From: Cryptomeria japonica
Lineage: Eukaryota; Streptophyta; Pinopsida; Cupressales; Cupressaceae
Assembly (NCBI RefSeq): GCF_030272615.1
Contig: NC_081406.1
Coordinates: 398,484,439-398,548,438 of the forward strand
Length of the DNA stretch: 64,000 nucleotides
Reading direction: 5' to 3'
Shown here: piece after piece, positions 48,181 through 60,916 of the stretch
Layout of the letters: every line of letters starts with the position of its first letter
Position numbering within the stretch: position 1 is the first letter of the stretch
Translations under genes and position numbers: made by a program
The notes under the pieces: model-generated
The model's database searches: none
What the model was told of the DNA's origin: nothing
The model's input: only the letters and a program-made list of their open reading frames with translations

Positions 48181-48848
48181 ATGAATTCTTTGCCATTAAT
48201 AGACAAGGCACATCACATCAGATCAGTACATCACATCACATAAATTCATAATACATTGAGTCCAGACTCTACACGATGTATCAATAACCGCAGCCTCTTT
48301 GACACGTGAAGGGTGACACATACCTAAAATCTATCAATGATTTTAAACCGTTCGATGATCGTAGATCAATGGTTGAAGTTTTATTTCGGCCCAATTTTCT
48401 GAAGAGAACATACATAGCTCACCAGAAAGTGCCTGGAATGGAATTGGATTTAATAGACACGTATCAAATGTCACAAATCACGATCAATAATTTCATTCAT
48501 TTAATAAATATATTTTCAGTAATTGCAATCCACTCTATCCCCATGACTTCCAATGTGATACTTGCCAACTTGGTACTGGTTTATAGTTGTTTCCATTTTT
48601 CGCACAATAGTGCATTTATGGGAAAGATTTGCAGAGATAAGAAAGATTTTAAAAAAACTAAAATAATTAATACGATTAAAGAAGTAATTATTACAATCAA
48701 GAGCTTCAACTATTTATATACGATCTTTGCTTCGTCTTCAATTATCCTTTGCCATTTGGTAGATAAATCGTCAGAGCTGTATTTAAATTCTTCCTCTGGT
48801 TTAAGTTTATAGGCTCAGGTTGTTTAATTTGTTAATCTGTTTTCTCAA
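48181..48848 (+). other. AT-rich leader region with possible promoter
   Basis: An open frame of 168 codons (48306-48812) has no recognisable domain and AT-rich composition, so I do not call it a gene. TATTTATATACG at about 48711-48722 is a good TATA candidate roughly 130 bases before the next ATG at 48849. Confidence 0.35.
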
Positions 48849-49510
48849 GATGGACACTCCCATCTTCTTGAGAAGCACTTCTGCAGAGGACCAGAGGGCC
48901 TTTCTAGGCTCTATTAGAGACCCAACCCTCCAATCAATCTGCAAGGAGGTTGGGTCGTTCACCAATGAGGCTGTGTGGATGGTGATGGGCAAAGAGTTTC
49001 TGCAAAATGAAAAATAGGTATCATGTTAACATGAACATTAGATCTCATTTCTTAGCGTCTCTTCTGGACCTTGGAGGAGACAAGGTGGATATGTTGATGC
49101 TGTTGAGGAAGGTTTTTAAGGAAGACTTCCTTGGAGATGACATTACTATTTTCGTCCTTGTAGAAGTAGGCATGGGGATCCCTTGGGCGAGTGAATTATC
49201 CAAGCTTCTCCTCCCTAACCAAATAGTGTCAGTGGCCAAGCAACCGTTTCTCCTAAACCTGAATGTGGAGCAGTTGATGCATCACAGGAAATGGGCACGG
49301 ATTGGCAGGGACTTCCTCTGAAAATGGTTGCTCCTGGACAACTTTCCAAACTACAATTGGCTTGAAGAATTCTCTTAGCTTATGTTGTCTGAAGAATTCT
49401 ACATGGAAGGAGGGCCGGATTCTTAGTGCAAAGTTGTAAACCATCCACTACCTGTGCCCTAGCCTTGCCCCCCTGGGCCTCTAGTAGTTTTTTTTCCTAT
49501 GTCCTCAAAA
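48849..49510 (+). pseudogene. unrecognised gene remnant 1 in the hAT
   Basis: The ATG at 48849 opens a frame starting MDTPIFLRSTSAEDQRAFLG that stops at 49015. The next frame (49007-49321) continues the same kind of protein with LDLGGDKVDMLMLLRKVF and ASELSKLLLPNQIV. A weaker coding trace extends to about 49510. The two frames overlap by about ten bases, so one small indel explains the break. Codon use is less AT-skewed than the surroundings, as expected of a real former gene. No domain recognised. It lies on the plus strand near the left end, preceded by a TATA candidate. Confidence 0.45.
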
Positions 49511-50146
49511 CCTAATAGGCTCAGTGGCTCACTCAGTTTGGCTTTTAAGTTTTTGAGGGTCTCAGACTTGAGACGAAAAAATTGTAAATTTCCAAAGCAT
49601 AAATATTAATGATAATTTTTCAAATTCCAGTTTGTTTCAGTTTGCCTCTTACAGTCTTATGGATATAAAAATGCTTTCTATAATTCTATTTCATTTTTAT
49701 TAATTAATTTCTTTCAAATGCTTTGTGTATATGAGCTACATTATTTCAATTATTTGTTAAACAATGGAAATAAATTTAATACTATGATCTTTTTTACGTA
49801 ATGCTATAAAAAAAAATCAGTTCGTTCCATTAATTATTTGTACATTGATTATGGTTGATTATAATTTTATAAATATATAGTCATTCAAAATACAAAATTT
49901 CAAAAGTTTCAAGATACAAAAGTTTATCGGTAAAGGTTTTTTCATTCTATTAATTCAAAAGTTTCAAGATAGAAAATTTGTAGTCATTCATGCATAAACG
50001 CAGATAGAGAGAACACCATACTGCCCTCAACTTATAGCAAGCAAACAAAAAAACTAGTTCATTGCTGGATATCCATAACAAATGTTTCAGCAGTAATAAA
50101 TCATTTGGAAGAAAATTAAAAAATACTGGCTGATACAATAGGCCAC
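49511..50146. other. AT-rich spacer
   Basis: No gene seen. It is AT-rich, with short repeated phrases such as CAAAAGTTTCAAGATA (about 49900 and 49957). Confidence 0.5.
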
Positions 50147-50770
50147 TCACTCACTATCCCCCTGGGTCACCTCCTCCCAGTCCTTTCCCTCCTCAGAGGT
50201 TGATGCTTTCCCTTTTGCCACTTCAGCTTTCATTTTTGGAATGCAGTTTAGGCACCCAAAGTCGGGGTCACCCTCCAAGCTTGCCAGTAGCTGTATGGCC
50301 CTTCCATCTTTAGCCCTATCTCTCAATTCCCTACCAACCTCCATCCTTACCACCACATGCAAAGCCTTTAGGACTTCATCAACCCTAGTTAATTTCACAA
50401 AGAGTTTCATCTCTTCCCACCCCACTCAGGCATGTTCATGGCACTGGTATTTGATTTCATCCTCTAGGCCACGAATAAAAGGAAGCAACTCCTCCTGGTC
50501 ATCCCCTTCCTTAATTCGAATGCCAACTCCCGGCACCACCCACTCCAAGATTGAATCCAGGTTAATCAAAAAATCCCCATCAATCAATTTGACCAATGTG
50601 AGTTTTATCTTTTCCACCTCCGGTTCGAATTTACAAGCCCACACCAGAATCAGAGAGTAAACATCCATGTTAGTTCGATACTGGTGATTGATATGTGCCA
50701 CCTCCTCCACAAGCATCAGTCGAGCTGCCGCCCACAACTTCTCCTCCTTAAACCTGAACAGTCCATGCAT
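50147..50770 (-). pseudogene. unrecognised gene remnant 2 in the hAT
   Basis: One minus-strand frame covers 50770-50147 with a single TGA at about 50426-50428; otherwise it is open for about 207 codons. The protein looks all-helical and charged (KEEKLWAAARLMLVEEVAH, GRELRDRAKDGRAIQLLASL). It ends in an acidic Ser/Glu tail. Pieces such as the sequence around 50756 (TTCAG then G on the minus strand) could be a splice acceptor, suggesting it is one exon of a captured gene. It faces remnant 1. I do not recognise it. Confidence 0.45.
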
Positions 50771-51469
50771 TCATTTATTAGATACTTTGCCCAAAAAGGG
50801 AACCAACTTCTTGTCTATTCACAGTGTGAAATAGGCCTCCATGGTCACCTGCAATTTCAAAAGCACTTTGTGCAAAAAATGTCTTACAGAAGCTACGAAC
50901 TACAAATTTGTTCTGCATCAAAGCAAAAACTGGCACACAGATCAAAAGGTAATAAATTATGCCTCTGTCATATAGGCCGGGTAATGAATATGTACGATAA
51001 GGTATTAATGTCATGAGATCAAGAAAAAGATTTCCTGCCATCCTCCCCTTCCTCTGTTCATGTGACCTGCTGCAGACAACTCCTTCTGCAACAATTAATC
51101 ACCACCTTGGCATTTGTACTTTCCAAATTTTCTCACCTTAACAGGTTGAGGACTGCACATTTTTTTAAATTAATACACTAAATTTATGTTGAACTTTTAT
51201 ATATATTTTTAAACTATTTTTTAAAATTATATATCGTAAACATATTTTGAATGTTTTCTTTTTTATATTAAACTTTTACCTTTCAAATTATATATCAAAA
51301 TTTATATTTTTATTTAGTTATTTGTTTTATTCTAGAAACTAAGTTTCATGTTTTATACTATTTTTGAATTTCAAATTTTTACAAATAATATTAACATTAT
51401 ATTTAATAGTTATCTCAAACTATTGCACATCTTTAAAATTTAAATGTCTCTTATTATGGGACCGACGAC
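50771..51469. other. spacer between gene remnant 2 and minisatellite
   Basis: No gene is supported. Mixed composition to about 51150 may hold upstream exon traces of remnant 2. From 51150 on it is strongly AT-rich. Confidence 0.4.
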
Positions 51470-52660
51470 ATCTGACAACACTCAAGTTCTCAATAGGTAT
51501 CATCATCCGTCGGATGAGCAAAGATCAATAACTTAGGGTGGATTTTGGCCCAAATGTGGGCAGTGAACACATTGGTGAGAACTTCACCCGGAATTGAACA
51601 TTTTTAATTCAATTAAATATAATTAAGTCTATAGTCTATAGACTATAAATCTCTTTTTCGGGCGGAAGTTTAAAATGATTAAATAGACTTAAAAAATAGA
51701 CCCGAAAAGTGAGTCGTGACACAAGTATGGTGACGTGCCAGAAAAATGGCAGAAGTCATGGGACCCACTACATCTATAAGCAGGTACCATCATTCGTTGG
51801 ATGAACAAAGATCAACGACTTAGGGTGGATTTCAGCCCGAATGTGGAAAGTGAACACATTGGCGAGAACTTCACCTGTAATTGAACATTTTAAATTTAAT
51901 TAAATATAATTAAGTCTATAGTCTATAGACTATAAATCTCTTTTTCGGGCGATAGTTTAAAATGATTAAATAGACTTAAAAAATAGACCTGAAAAGTGAC
52001 ACGAGTATGGTGACGTGCTAGAAAAATGGCAGAAGTTGTGGGACCCACTACATCTATAAATAGGTACCGTCGTCTATTGGATGAACAAAGATCAACGACT
52101 TAGGGTGGATTTCGGCCCGAATGTGGAAAGTGAACACATTGGTGAGAAATTCACCCAGAATTGTTATTGAACATTTTAAATTTAATTAAATATAATTAAG
52201 TCTATAAAGCTCTTTTTCGGGCAGAAGTTTAAAATGATTAAACAGACTTAAAAAATTAGACCCGAAAAGTGACACGAGTATGGTGATGTGCCCGAAAACT
52301 GGTAGAAGTTATGGGACCCATGACAACTAACAACAGGTACCATCGTCCATTGGATGAGAATAGATCAATGACTTAGGGTGGATTTCGGCCTGAATGTGGG
52401 AAGTGAACACATTTGTGAGAACTTCGCCTGGAATTGAAATATTTTAAATTTAATTAAATATAATTAAGTCTATAAAGCTCTTTTTCGGGTGGAAGTTTAA
52501 AATTATTAAACAGACTTAAAAAATAGACCCGTAAAGTCACAATAGGTACCCTGGTCCCTTGTCCGTTGGATGAGCAAAGATCAACGACTTAGGGTGGATT
52601 TCAGCCCGAATGTGGGAAGTGAACTCATTTGTGAGAACTTCGCCCAGAATTAAATGTATT
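51470..52660 (+). repeat. five-unit tandem repeat (about 275 bp) in the hAT
   Basis: The anchor CTTAGGGTGGATTT recurs at 51532, 51819, 52099, 52372 and 52588, spacings 287, 280, 273 and 216. Each unit has a GGTACCATCGTCCGTTGGAT-like start, the anchor, GAACACATTGGTGAGAACTT, and an AT-rich stretch with TCTTTTTCGGGC. The first units also contain the palindrome CTATAGTCTATAGACTATA. Units are clearly diverged from each other. No coding frame runs through. Confidence 0.9.
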
Positions 52661-53074
52661 ATATTTAATATCCTTATAATTTATACTGAAGTAGTGAATG
52701 TTTTGTCCTTCGGCATTGAATAGTTATTAATAATAATTAATAAAATTACAACATGATTCTAGATATTTTGCCCTTTAGGTATTACTTTTCTACTTTTCAG
52801 AGTTTTCAAAATAAGAGACTCGTAAATCATAATCATATTTCATTTCATGGACAAATCTGTAAATTGAGGGAGATTTAGAAACAACTACTAGATTGAGGAA
52901 TGCAAGTTGCAACAGAGACTGTATGTGCCAATCTAGTGAAATAGAAATTCTAGGTAAAATCTAGAACACCTACATCCCGCCTTTTTTGCTTTTGGTAATC
53001 TCATGGTCCAATTTGAGGGTTAGAATTTTTAGGTTTTTATCTAGCATTATTTTGAATTATTAACATTAATAGTG
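52661..53074 (+). other. upstream region of the G-patch gene
   Basis: AT-rich, no gene. It would contain the promoter of the following ORF; no clear TATA box could be chosen among many AT runs. Confidence 0.35.
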
Positions 53075-56000
53075 ATGGGGAAAATGGGAAGCAGTAGTTC
53101 AACAAGAAGCCAAGTAAAAAACAAAATGTACCTAACCGAACTGGTAAAAACACTAGGTTTCACTGATGAATACCATGATATTTATGACCCTGCTATCCAT
53201 GGTGAAAAGCGTACCATAGATATTAGATATGCATTGTCTAGTAAGGTGGCGGATCCATGCAGGGCAAAATTTATTGTTTTTAACCCAATGTTACAACAAA
53301 GAACATATAAAATCGCATCGTGGGATGTTGGATTGGGAAGCATGGTGTTACCTGAAGTATTCCCTTGCCCTGATTTTGTCATGGTCTGTGCCAAAAATTA
53401 TGATGAAGATAAAAAAGCAATTGTCAATAAAAATACAAAAGAGGAAATTCTATCTGTAAATGAGGAAGAATTTGCTCGTTTGTTGAACCTAGGATTTGAA
53501 GCCCAAAACTCAAATGTCCAAATTGACCTTGAAAAGATGGCAGGGAATTATGAGAGTCTCGATCCAAGTCGCAAAGATTCATTTATCAAAGGTCTAATAA
53601 AGAGTGGTATTGGTATTGTGTTGGATCAAAATCATAAGCCTCCTTATGATTCTAAGATTTTTGTTCCATGGGTTGGGGATACTATTTCCTTGCTATCATT
53701 TTGCCTGGGATTGGAAAATGATAGGGAAGTGGGTGCAAGCCTTCTTGAAATGATTAATAATATCCATTGTGTAGGTCAGCCAGTAAGATATAATTTTATT
53801 GAGCACATTTTAAAAATCCATGCAAAAACAATTACTAATGATCAAAAAAGGTTCCTGTAAGACATTTAGGTTGTCATCCTACTTGTGCTATCTCCTTCTA
53901 TCCAAGTATCATGCAATATTTAAGACCAACAAGCTTCAAATTGTGAGCTATAAGATTGATGAGAAGACTGGGAAGAGAACAGAGTGTCCAATATATGATT
54001 GGACACCAAAGATAAGGATGCATGATAACAGAAAGAACTACCACCATTTTGTAGACTTCTTTTTGGCACCAATGTATAATGAAATTACAAGCACTCCAAT
54101 GCCTAGGTTGTCTGTGTCTTGTAGAGATTGCATTCAACTCGGAAGTCAAATAGAATTGGCTGATTGGTTCTTCATGGAAGAATTCACTGTGTTAAGGTTT
54201 TACGGATCAGCAGTAAAACCATACAGACTTCCAATACATGTGACAGAAAGGGTATTTGCATTAGAGTATGTACGGCAATTGGAGAGCACAGATAGGCACT
54301 TCCATGGTCAGAAAAAGAAGAGAATATTTCCTTCCTTACCTTTCTCATGTGGAGGGTTCACATTTGAGAGAAAAGCATTCAATGTGGCACATGATTTTTT
54401 GATAGTTTTTAACTTTGGTGATGAGGGTCTCTGGCAGTATGATCCAAGCGGTGTAGTTCAAGCAAGGCTTAAGAAAAATGGGAACTCTTCAGCATTATGT
54501 CAACATGAAAGTAAACCATTGCTAGAAAAGCTTAGAAACATGGACTCTTGGGATGAGGTTAAAAAAGGGATGGAGAAAATTGCATATGACAATAACATTT
54601 CAATAGAAGAAAATTCATCACAAATGATGGCCTTGCACATAGAGAGGACAACAAAGGAGGGCCAGGGCATCCAAAATAGGAGGTCCTACAATTTGTACCT
54701 AAAATATGCTAATCCATCTAAGAAAACTATTCCCAAATTAATTTTGCACGAATGTAAAGAGAATTATTGGACTCAAACCAAAATAAATGATTTTTGGACT
54801 ATGAGGAGGAATCTCGGTGAACCAAAGACAAGTGCAAAATTTGAGACCATCGACGAGGATGGAGAGTTTAGCAAATTGTGGAATATGGAGCATCCCACAA
54901 TAACACATGACAGGAGTGAAGATGATGATCAGTATGAGGTTGAGCCCACTCAAACAACTACTACAGTCCCTAAAATATTAGGTGCAGTCCATGAGGCAAT
55001 GAAAGACAAATATAGAAAAGGGGCAAGCATTGTGGAAAAAATGGGTTTTGAAGGTGGTGGTCTAGGTCCCAGAGGAGAGGGCATTCGGTATCCACTTCAG
55101 GTACAACTTCCATTAGGGTCAAAATCAAAAGGTCTTGTTAAACTAGTCATTGGACTTGATTCTTCAGATTCATCACCAATAGGTACTACTCATTACCCTC
55201 AGGGTCCACCTACATTTGTTTCAGGTTCAAATCCACAACCACCACCAAATCATGATATTCCCATTGGTGGTGAATCAAGTGCCACTGCCTCTGGTGGGGA
55301 ATCTAGGGATAGTATTCCTATTATTGTTCAGTCAAGTGTCATTGTGATTGGTGGGGTTGGCATGGGTACTACTACTGATACTAGTTGTCTTGGTGTTGGA
55401 CAAGGGAAACAACAAAAAATCTCTCGCAAGAGGCCACTAGTGGTAGATACTCAATCTTGTACTATTGATAATCCTATATCAAGTGCCACTGACACTACAA
55501 ATCAATCATTTGCAGCTTTAGATCACACACCTCAAAAGATTATGAAAACTACACATGAAAGTGTCAGTGGGAGTGGGACAAGATTAGGAACTGTTATTGG
55601 TAATCCTAGTCAAGCATTAGTTAAAACCATAGGAATAAGTGGAACTGGAGCCTATGGTATTCCTATGTCACCTTTCAAACATTCAATTGCTTCAGCAAGC
55701 CCATATTTTCAATTTTGTGATTACTATGAGAAATATGAACACACAACAAAAGCAAATAAAGAAAAAAAGAAAGCATTTTATAGGGTTTCCCTGATTGAAG
55801 TTGTAAATGAACAACCTGCAAGGAACAAGGTATTTCCAACATATGACCCATAGAAACATATGATGGAGTTCATGGTTGTTATGCCCCTGGCCCCAACTAA
55901 AGATTAAAATCCACCACAAAGTCAGATAGATCCCTCTGAATTTCAAGTTAGCACCCTCCAAATGGATTTTTCCAAAGTACATAATGTGGACAAAATTAGT

Positions 56001-57136
56001 GTGTCAAAAAGGACTAATGAAGTGGTCTACACTTCACAGCTAAAGGTGGAGAGAGAAAAAAAATAAACTGGAGAAACAAATAAAAAAGTTACAGGCAGAC
56101 CTGGAAAATGAAAAATCAAGGAGGAAAGCAGCTGATAGCAAGTACAATGATTTATAGAAAAGGATAAAAATTTGGGCTCTGTAGTAGAAATTGTAGAGTA
56201 GGAGGAGATGGATGTAGAATTGAAGGACCTGACAGAAAAACTGGCTAAAAGCAGTAAAAAATTTGATGAGGAAAGAGCCAATTTTCAAAAATTATACAAA
56301 AGTTATGAGTCTGCTGCTACCAAAATGAGAAAATTACAGGACCTATTGGATCATGGGAAGGAAAAAGAAAAACATTTGCAAGAGGAAGTAGAGGAAGAAA
56401 GAAAAAAATGTGCACAAATGAAAGAAGACCTGCACAATGCAAATGATAAAATAAAAACTTTGGAGGATATATTGAAAGATAATATGAAAAATACAATGAA
56501 GTATATACAAGAAAACATTTGGTGGCAAATAATGCAGAGGAGTGACAAGTTGTGTGAATGGTTTCAATTGACTAAAAGTCTGAGACTAATTTATATGAAA
56601 ATCAAAGGGCACTATGAGAAGAGCACAAATGTTTATTCAAAGAGGATATGGCAAAAAAGATTCTGAAAGTAGTCTACAGTTCCAGTGACAGCTACTTGGC
56701 ATCCAAGGGAATTAAGAGCTGCATTGATGCCATAGTTAAGACATCATCTATCATTCAAAAATGCCAAAAGCTAAGGGAAACATCAGAAGTTATGGAAAAT
56801 TATGGAAAAAAGATCTTGAAGCTGCAAGAAAATAAAAATAATTTGATTAAACTTGGTTTGCCTAAGACAGAAGAAGCTTACAAAAAAAGCATGGAGATAA
56901 AAATGAATTCTAGTTTAGACTTGCTTCCAAAGGACACAACTCCCCAAAGCTTTCTGGAATTCATCCAACCATTTACAACTCTAAATTTGGTATTGGATGA
57001 AACAGTGATGTCAAGTAAATCTTCTAAATATGGAATGTTGACGAAGTTGGAGTTGACTTTCCATAGTTTAGAGAATATTAACCTTCCATCAGATGAAGAG
57101 TGGAGCACCCTACAAAAACTGGCACAAAAATCTTAA
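53075..57136 (+). pseudogene. hAT cargo gene: large protein with G-patch and coiled-coil tail
   Basis: The ATG at 53075 (MGKMGSSSSTRSQ) opens 261 codons to 53860. A second frame (to 55853, over 650 codons) takes over at an A run near 53845, so one indel separates them. After further stops and shifts the protein continues to 57136, about 1,350 codons in total. The N-terminal 600 residues look globular and unrecognised (LLNLGFEAQNSNVQIDLEKM, LADWFFMEEFTVLRFYGS). A G-patch follows at about 55018-55140 (GASIVEKMGFEGGGLG, then GEGI), a glycine-rich RNA-binding or helicase-cofactor module. Next comes a Ser/Thr/Gly-rich linker (55150-55670). A Lys/Glu-rich coiled coil (56070-56500) and a helical end (56650-57136) close it. 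It converges on the transposase. The G-patch is clear; overall function is unknown. It could be a captured host gene or a second element-borne gene. Confidence 0.7.
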
Positions 57137-57204
57137 GAATCATAGTATGTATTGCACAATTTTCTTCTTTTACTCTTAATTTCAAGGTTTTATATTTTTT
57201 TTGT

Positions 57205-57350
57205 TTGCTATTTTGCTAATCTAGCCTATGAATCTATGATGCATTCACTATTGCTATTTTTCTAATCCATTCCATGAATCTATTATATGAATAGGAAAAA
57301 ACCAGCACTCGCTATTGCTATTTTTCTAATCTAGCCTATGAATCTGTGAT
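57205..57350 (+). repeat. short repeats downstream of the cargo gene
   Basis: TATTTTGCTAATCTAGCC or close variants recur at about 57210, 57255 and 57318, each followed by TATGAATCTATGATG or a similar sequence. Three diverged copies of roughly 40-60 bases. Confidence 0.6.
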
Positions 57351-57643
57351 GCACGATGCAAAACTTCAGCTAGTAAATTTGTATTCTCAAATTCTCCCTT
57401 GCATAAACATTTATGCATTTCTCTATTTATGATTAGTAGGTTTTAGGCACTGCTATTATCTATGTTTAATTTGTCATAGCGTGAATTAATATTTAATTTT
57501 GAACTTTGTTTTTTGAACAAGAGACATCAAACATGTAGCAGATGTTAAATTGCTAATACAGCCTGTGATGGCCATATAAATCTGTACTGAGTTTGTGATT
57601 TTGATGTTCAGTCTTCACATGTTGCAAACTTGCAATTTGACCT
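57351..57643. other. intergenic, no gene seen
   Basis: Untranslated DNA between the converging cargo and transposase genes. No motif recognised. Confidence 0.4.
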
Positions 57644-57644
57644 G

Positions 57645-57850
57645 AAGCTGTTGTTGCTCCCTTGTTTGTATAAAAGGGAATTCAAGGTCATTTGCCAAAG
57701 GTTCTGAAACTTTGTATTCAATTTTGCATGGACATTGGAGAATCACACAGAAGCTGTTGTTGCTCTCTTGTTTCTATAAAAGGGAATTCAGGGTCATTTG
57801 CAAAGGGTTCTGAAACTTTGTATTCACTTTTGCAATTTGCATGGAGAATC
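57645..57850 (+). repeat. 106-bp tandem duplication
   Basis: AAGCTGTTGTTGCTC followed by TATAAAAGGGAATTCA and GTTCTGAAACTTTGTATTCA occurs twice, starting at about 57645 and 57751. Both copies contain TATAAAAG, a TATA-like sequence. Confidence 0.75.
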
Positions 57851-58200
57851 ACACAGATTGGTGTATTACTATTGAATAAATTGTATCATATGTCTATATT
57901 TTGAAAGAATTGATGAAAATCTAAGTTCTCGACATGTGTATTACTATTGGATGAATTGTATCATATGGTTCTGAAATGTATCACACAGATTTGAGACTCA
58001 AACATGTATAAATAAACAATAAACATCTCTATATCACTAAACACATTATGGTTTTTTTTTAATTATGCTATTTTAAATCTGGAAATAGAAAGTTGAAAAA
58101 TATAATTACAAATCAATATTAAATTCTAATTGCAAAAGGTAATATGCTTTTGTAATATGAATGATGAGATATAGTAATAAGATTAATAAATACCAATCTC
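57851..58200. other. intergenic, no gene seen
   Basis: AT-rich DNA downstream of the transposase gene, probably its 3' untranslated region on the minus strand. Confidence 0.4.
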
Positions 58201-60916
58201 TTACAGTTGCCATTCATCCTCATCAAATTTAGAGCTTTCTTGATTCTTGTCTGTGGTTTGAGTTTCTTCACTCTGAGTCTGCATACCTTCACCAAACTAG
58301 ATCTCAATGCTACCAGTAGGTCTAGTACATGGGGCAATAGTCCCACTGGCACTTTAGTTTGAAGTGTTGCCCAAACCTCTTTTTTCACATTTGGACCTCC
58401 AGATTTGCACTGCCCTATCATAAGGAAAAGTGTGGACATCATACCTATATGTATAGAGCCTCAAGAAATTTTCCAAATTTTTGTCTAGTTTGTTTCTTAG
58501 ATTTGATTTTAGGAACCCCAAAGCACTCAAAACTCTCTCATCTTCCACCGAACCCAATATCATGGTAAGACATAAATCAGAAAGCTTCACATATTTTGGC
58601 ATTGAATCACGCAACATTTTGTTCTCAGCTATAGTTTTCCAAAGCCTTGTTACTGATCCCTCTTCATGGGGGTTCTCCATTTTGGCATATTGTTCTTTCA
58701 TAGTGTATGCAAAATGAGATGATTGCTCTCAAAGATGAGTTTCGTCTAATATTCCATTTATAGTTACTCCATTCATTTCTCTGGATGTGCAAAATTGTTT
58801 TATCAAAATCAATAGCTTACTTCGAAAATCTGATGCAATGTTGAGGCTCCAATAATGAGGAAACACAATAGACATGGCTTCAAGAAGGTTGTCAGGAGGG
58901 AATCTCCTTCTAATTTGTGAGAAAAGATCATATGCAATTTTCTTCACAGAAGTAGTTACAGTCTCAACAATCTTGTCGAAATCTTCCCTTGTAACTCTTG
59001 CTAGTTGCTTCCTAGGGCGCTTTCCTGGTTCCTCGAGGTCGATCATGGCATAGAAGTGCATTGGTATCTCAACTCCCCATACATTGTCACATACCTCCCC
59101 GTCTGCATCGATTTGTAAAAAGTTATCAGGATTGTTCAAATCTGTGTGTCTGCCACCTAACAAGTTTTTCATCAAATAGTGTTGGTTGATTTCGATAGAG
59201 ATTGTCGAGGGTCATGCATGTCATCTTACGCAGCATAGCATATTCTATAATATACAGAGCTCTTTTTTGGGAAGCCTTCATAATATTCCTCATTTCCTCT
59301 AGCATGGGCAGAAGAGTTGCTAAAGTTAAGAGTGTCTCTAAATTACTTAACCTGCGAAGAAGTTTAGGAAATTTTGGTTGATCTGATTCATCACGAGTTG
59401 TGTGAAATAGTCCAATCAAGGATGGATATTCTGAAAACACTTGATGTGCTGGACCATCCAAAGAGATCCATCTGGTATCATTATCCTTGAGAAGATTGTT
59501 CCCATCAGTTATTCCATCAGCAAAGTGTTGAAATTCCATAAATCACTTGGGACTTTGATAGAAGTGTGAGTAGAGCTCTTTGATTAAAATTTCAATTTTT
59601 GTAACCGAAGCAAACTTGCTCACAATTCCAAAAGCTAGATTCATTCTATGAGCCATGCAGTGAATTGTAGTAATGTACGGTGCAAATGAAGTTTCAATCT
59701 TTATACAAAGACCGTTCTTGTGACCTTGCATTACTGAAGCTCCATCTGCTCCAACACAAACCAATTTTTTGGCTACCATCATATCATCCATACCTCCATA
59801 TTCAATTAAACTTCTCTTTACTAGTTGAAATAAATTTTCTGTTGTCACACTCTCCTTCATTTTAGCAATAGATAGTAGATGAGGTTGGTGGGTATGATTC
59901 TCTACAATATAAACATGCATGCATACCCATGAAGTATTGTCTACTGCCGTAACTTCGTCTAAAGAAAATGTAATAAAGTTTGACTCTCTTATTTTTTCCT
60001 TTACATCTTCTTTTTCAACCTCAACAAGACAACTTGCCCATTCCCATCCAATGTTTACTGACCAGTGTCTATTAGGATAGTTAGGAAATTTCAAAAAGTG
60101 TAATAAAACACTAATTGATGGGAAATCTATCATAGCATGCCCTCTGCTCAAAATATAAAAAACAACGCTTAACTGAACAACTTTTCCCAGTTGTTCTATT
60201 TGCATTGCTTTTCCAAAAATAGCTTCAATAGAACCTTTAACTTCAGCAGGCTTTGTTTGTATTTTCTCATGAAAATAATACTCGTTGGAATTCGTCACAT
60301 GCTTACATTCCTCCTTTGTTTTTCATCTTATCACTGATTTTTCAACCTCGTCTATCATTTGTTTTTCATAAAATTTACCCATATGCTTTTCTATGGTGTT
60401 AAATTTTAGCTGCAACCTAATTTCCTTGTTATGTTTTTAAGTGCAAATCTTACACCTGCATTCTATTGGAGGCTCACCTTCAATTGGATTCTCCACTGGT
60501 TCAATGAATGGATACTTTGATGCCCAATTAATTTGAGAATTCCTCACTGACATATCCCACTCTCGATCCTTTTTTTATTGTGGTTCACCCTTTTTTGATA
60601 TGGCTTTTCTTTTCCCCTTCCGCGCATTATCATCAATGGCATTATCACCCAAGTCTATTATATCATTCCGGCTAACTTGGGTATCTACCAGATAATCTTC
60701 TTCAAGATCATCCTGATTAGAGATATCAGGTTCGCCGTTGTCTTCAACATGTGATGTAGGTGGCGAATTTTGTACTTGTACTTGTGATGATGTACCTTCC
60801 TGATTTTCACCACAATCTTTTCTAATGCCAAAGTATGAAGACAACATTCTGCTTTTTGTTGGCCTCTCCTAGCCTTCCCCACATTTAGGTTTCCTACCCC
60901 TCTTCCTGTTCAACAT
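58201..60916 (-). pseudogene. hAT transposase, decayed
   Basis: The minus-strand ATG at 60916 starts MLNRKRGRKPKCGEG, with an AT-hook-like RGRKPK, then a TAG. An acidic linker follows (60800-60630). A BED-like zinc finger with CRCKICT and FNTIEKHMGK lies at about 60470-60370. The catalytic core (60298-59126) has FSLDEVTAVDNTSWV (first Asp) and CVGADGASVMQGHKNGL (second Asp, about 59750). The family hallmark HCMAHRMNLAFG is at about 59665. The C-terminal dimerisation region (58701-58354) includes VEDERVLSALGFLKSNLRNK with the catalytic-type Glu, and the end DEDEWQL at 58204. About 905 codons with several stops and at least one frameshift near 59150. It cuts and pastes the element in the nucleus when intact; this copy is dead. 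HCMAHR and the hATC block make the family call firm. Confidence 0.88.

Noticed and set aside
48306-48812. 168-codon ORF near the left end of the hAT
   Set aside because: AT-rich composition, no domain, and no support from neighbours; kept only as a note.
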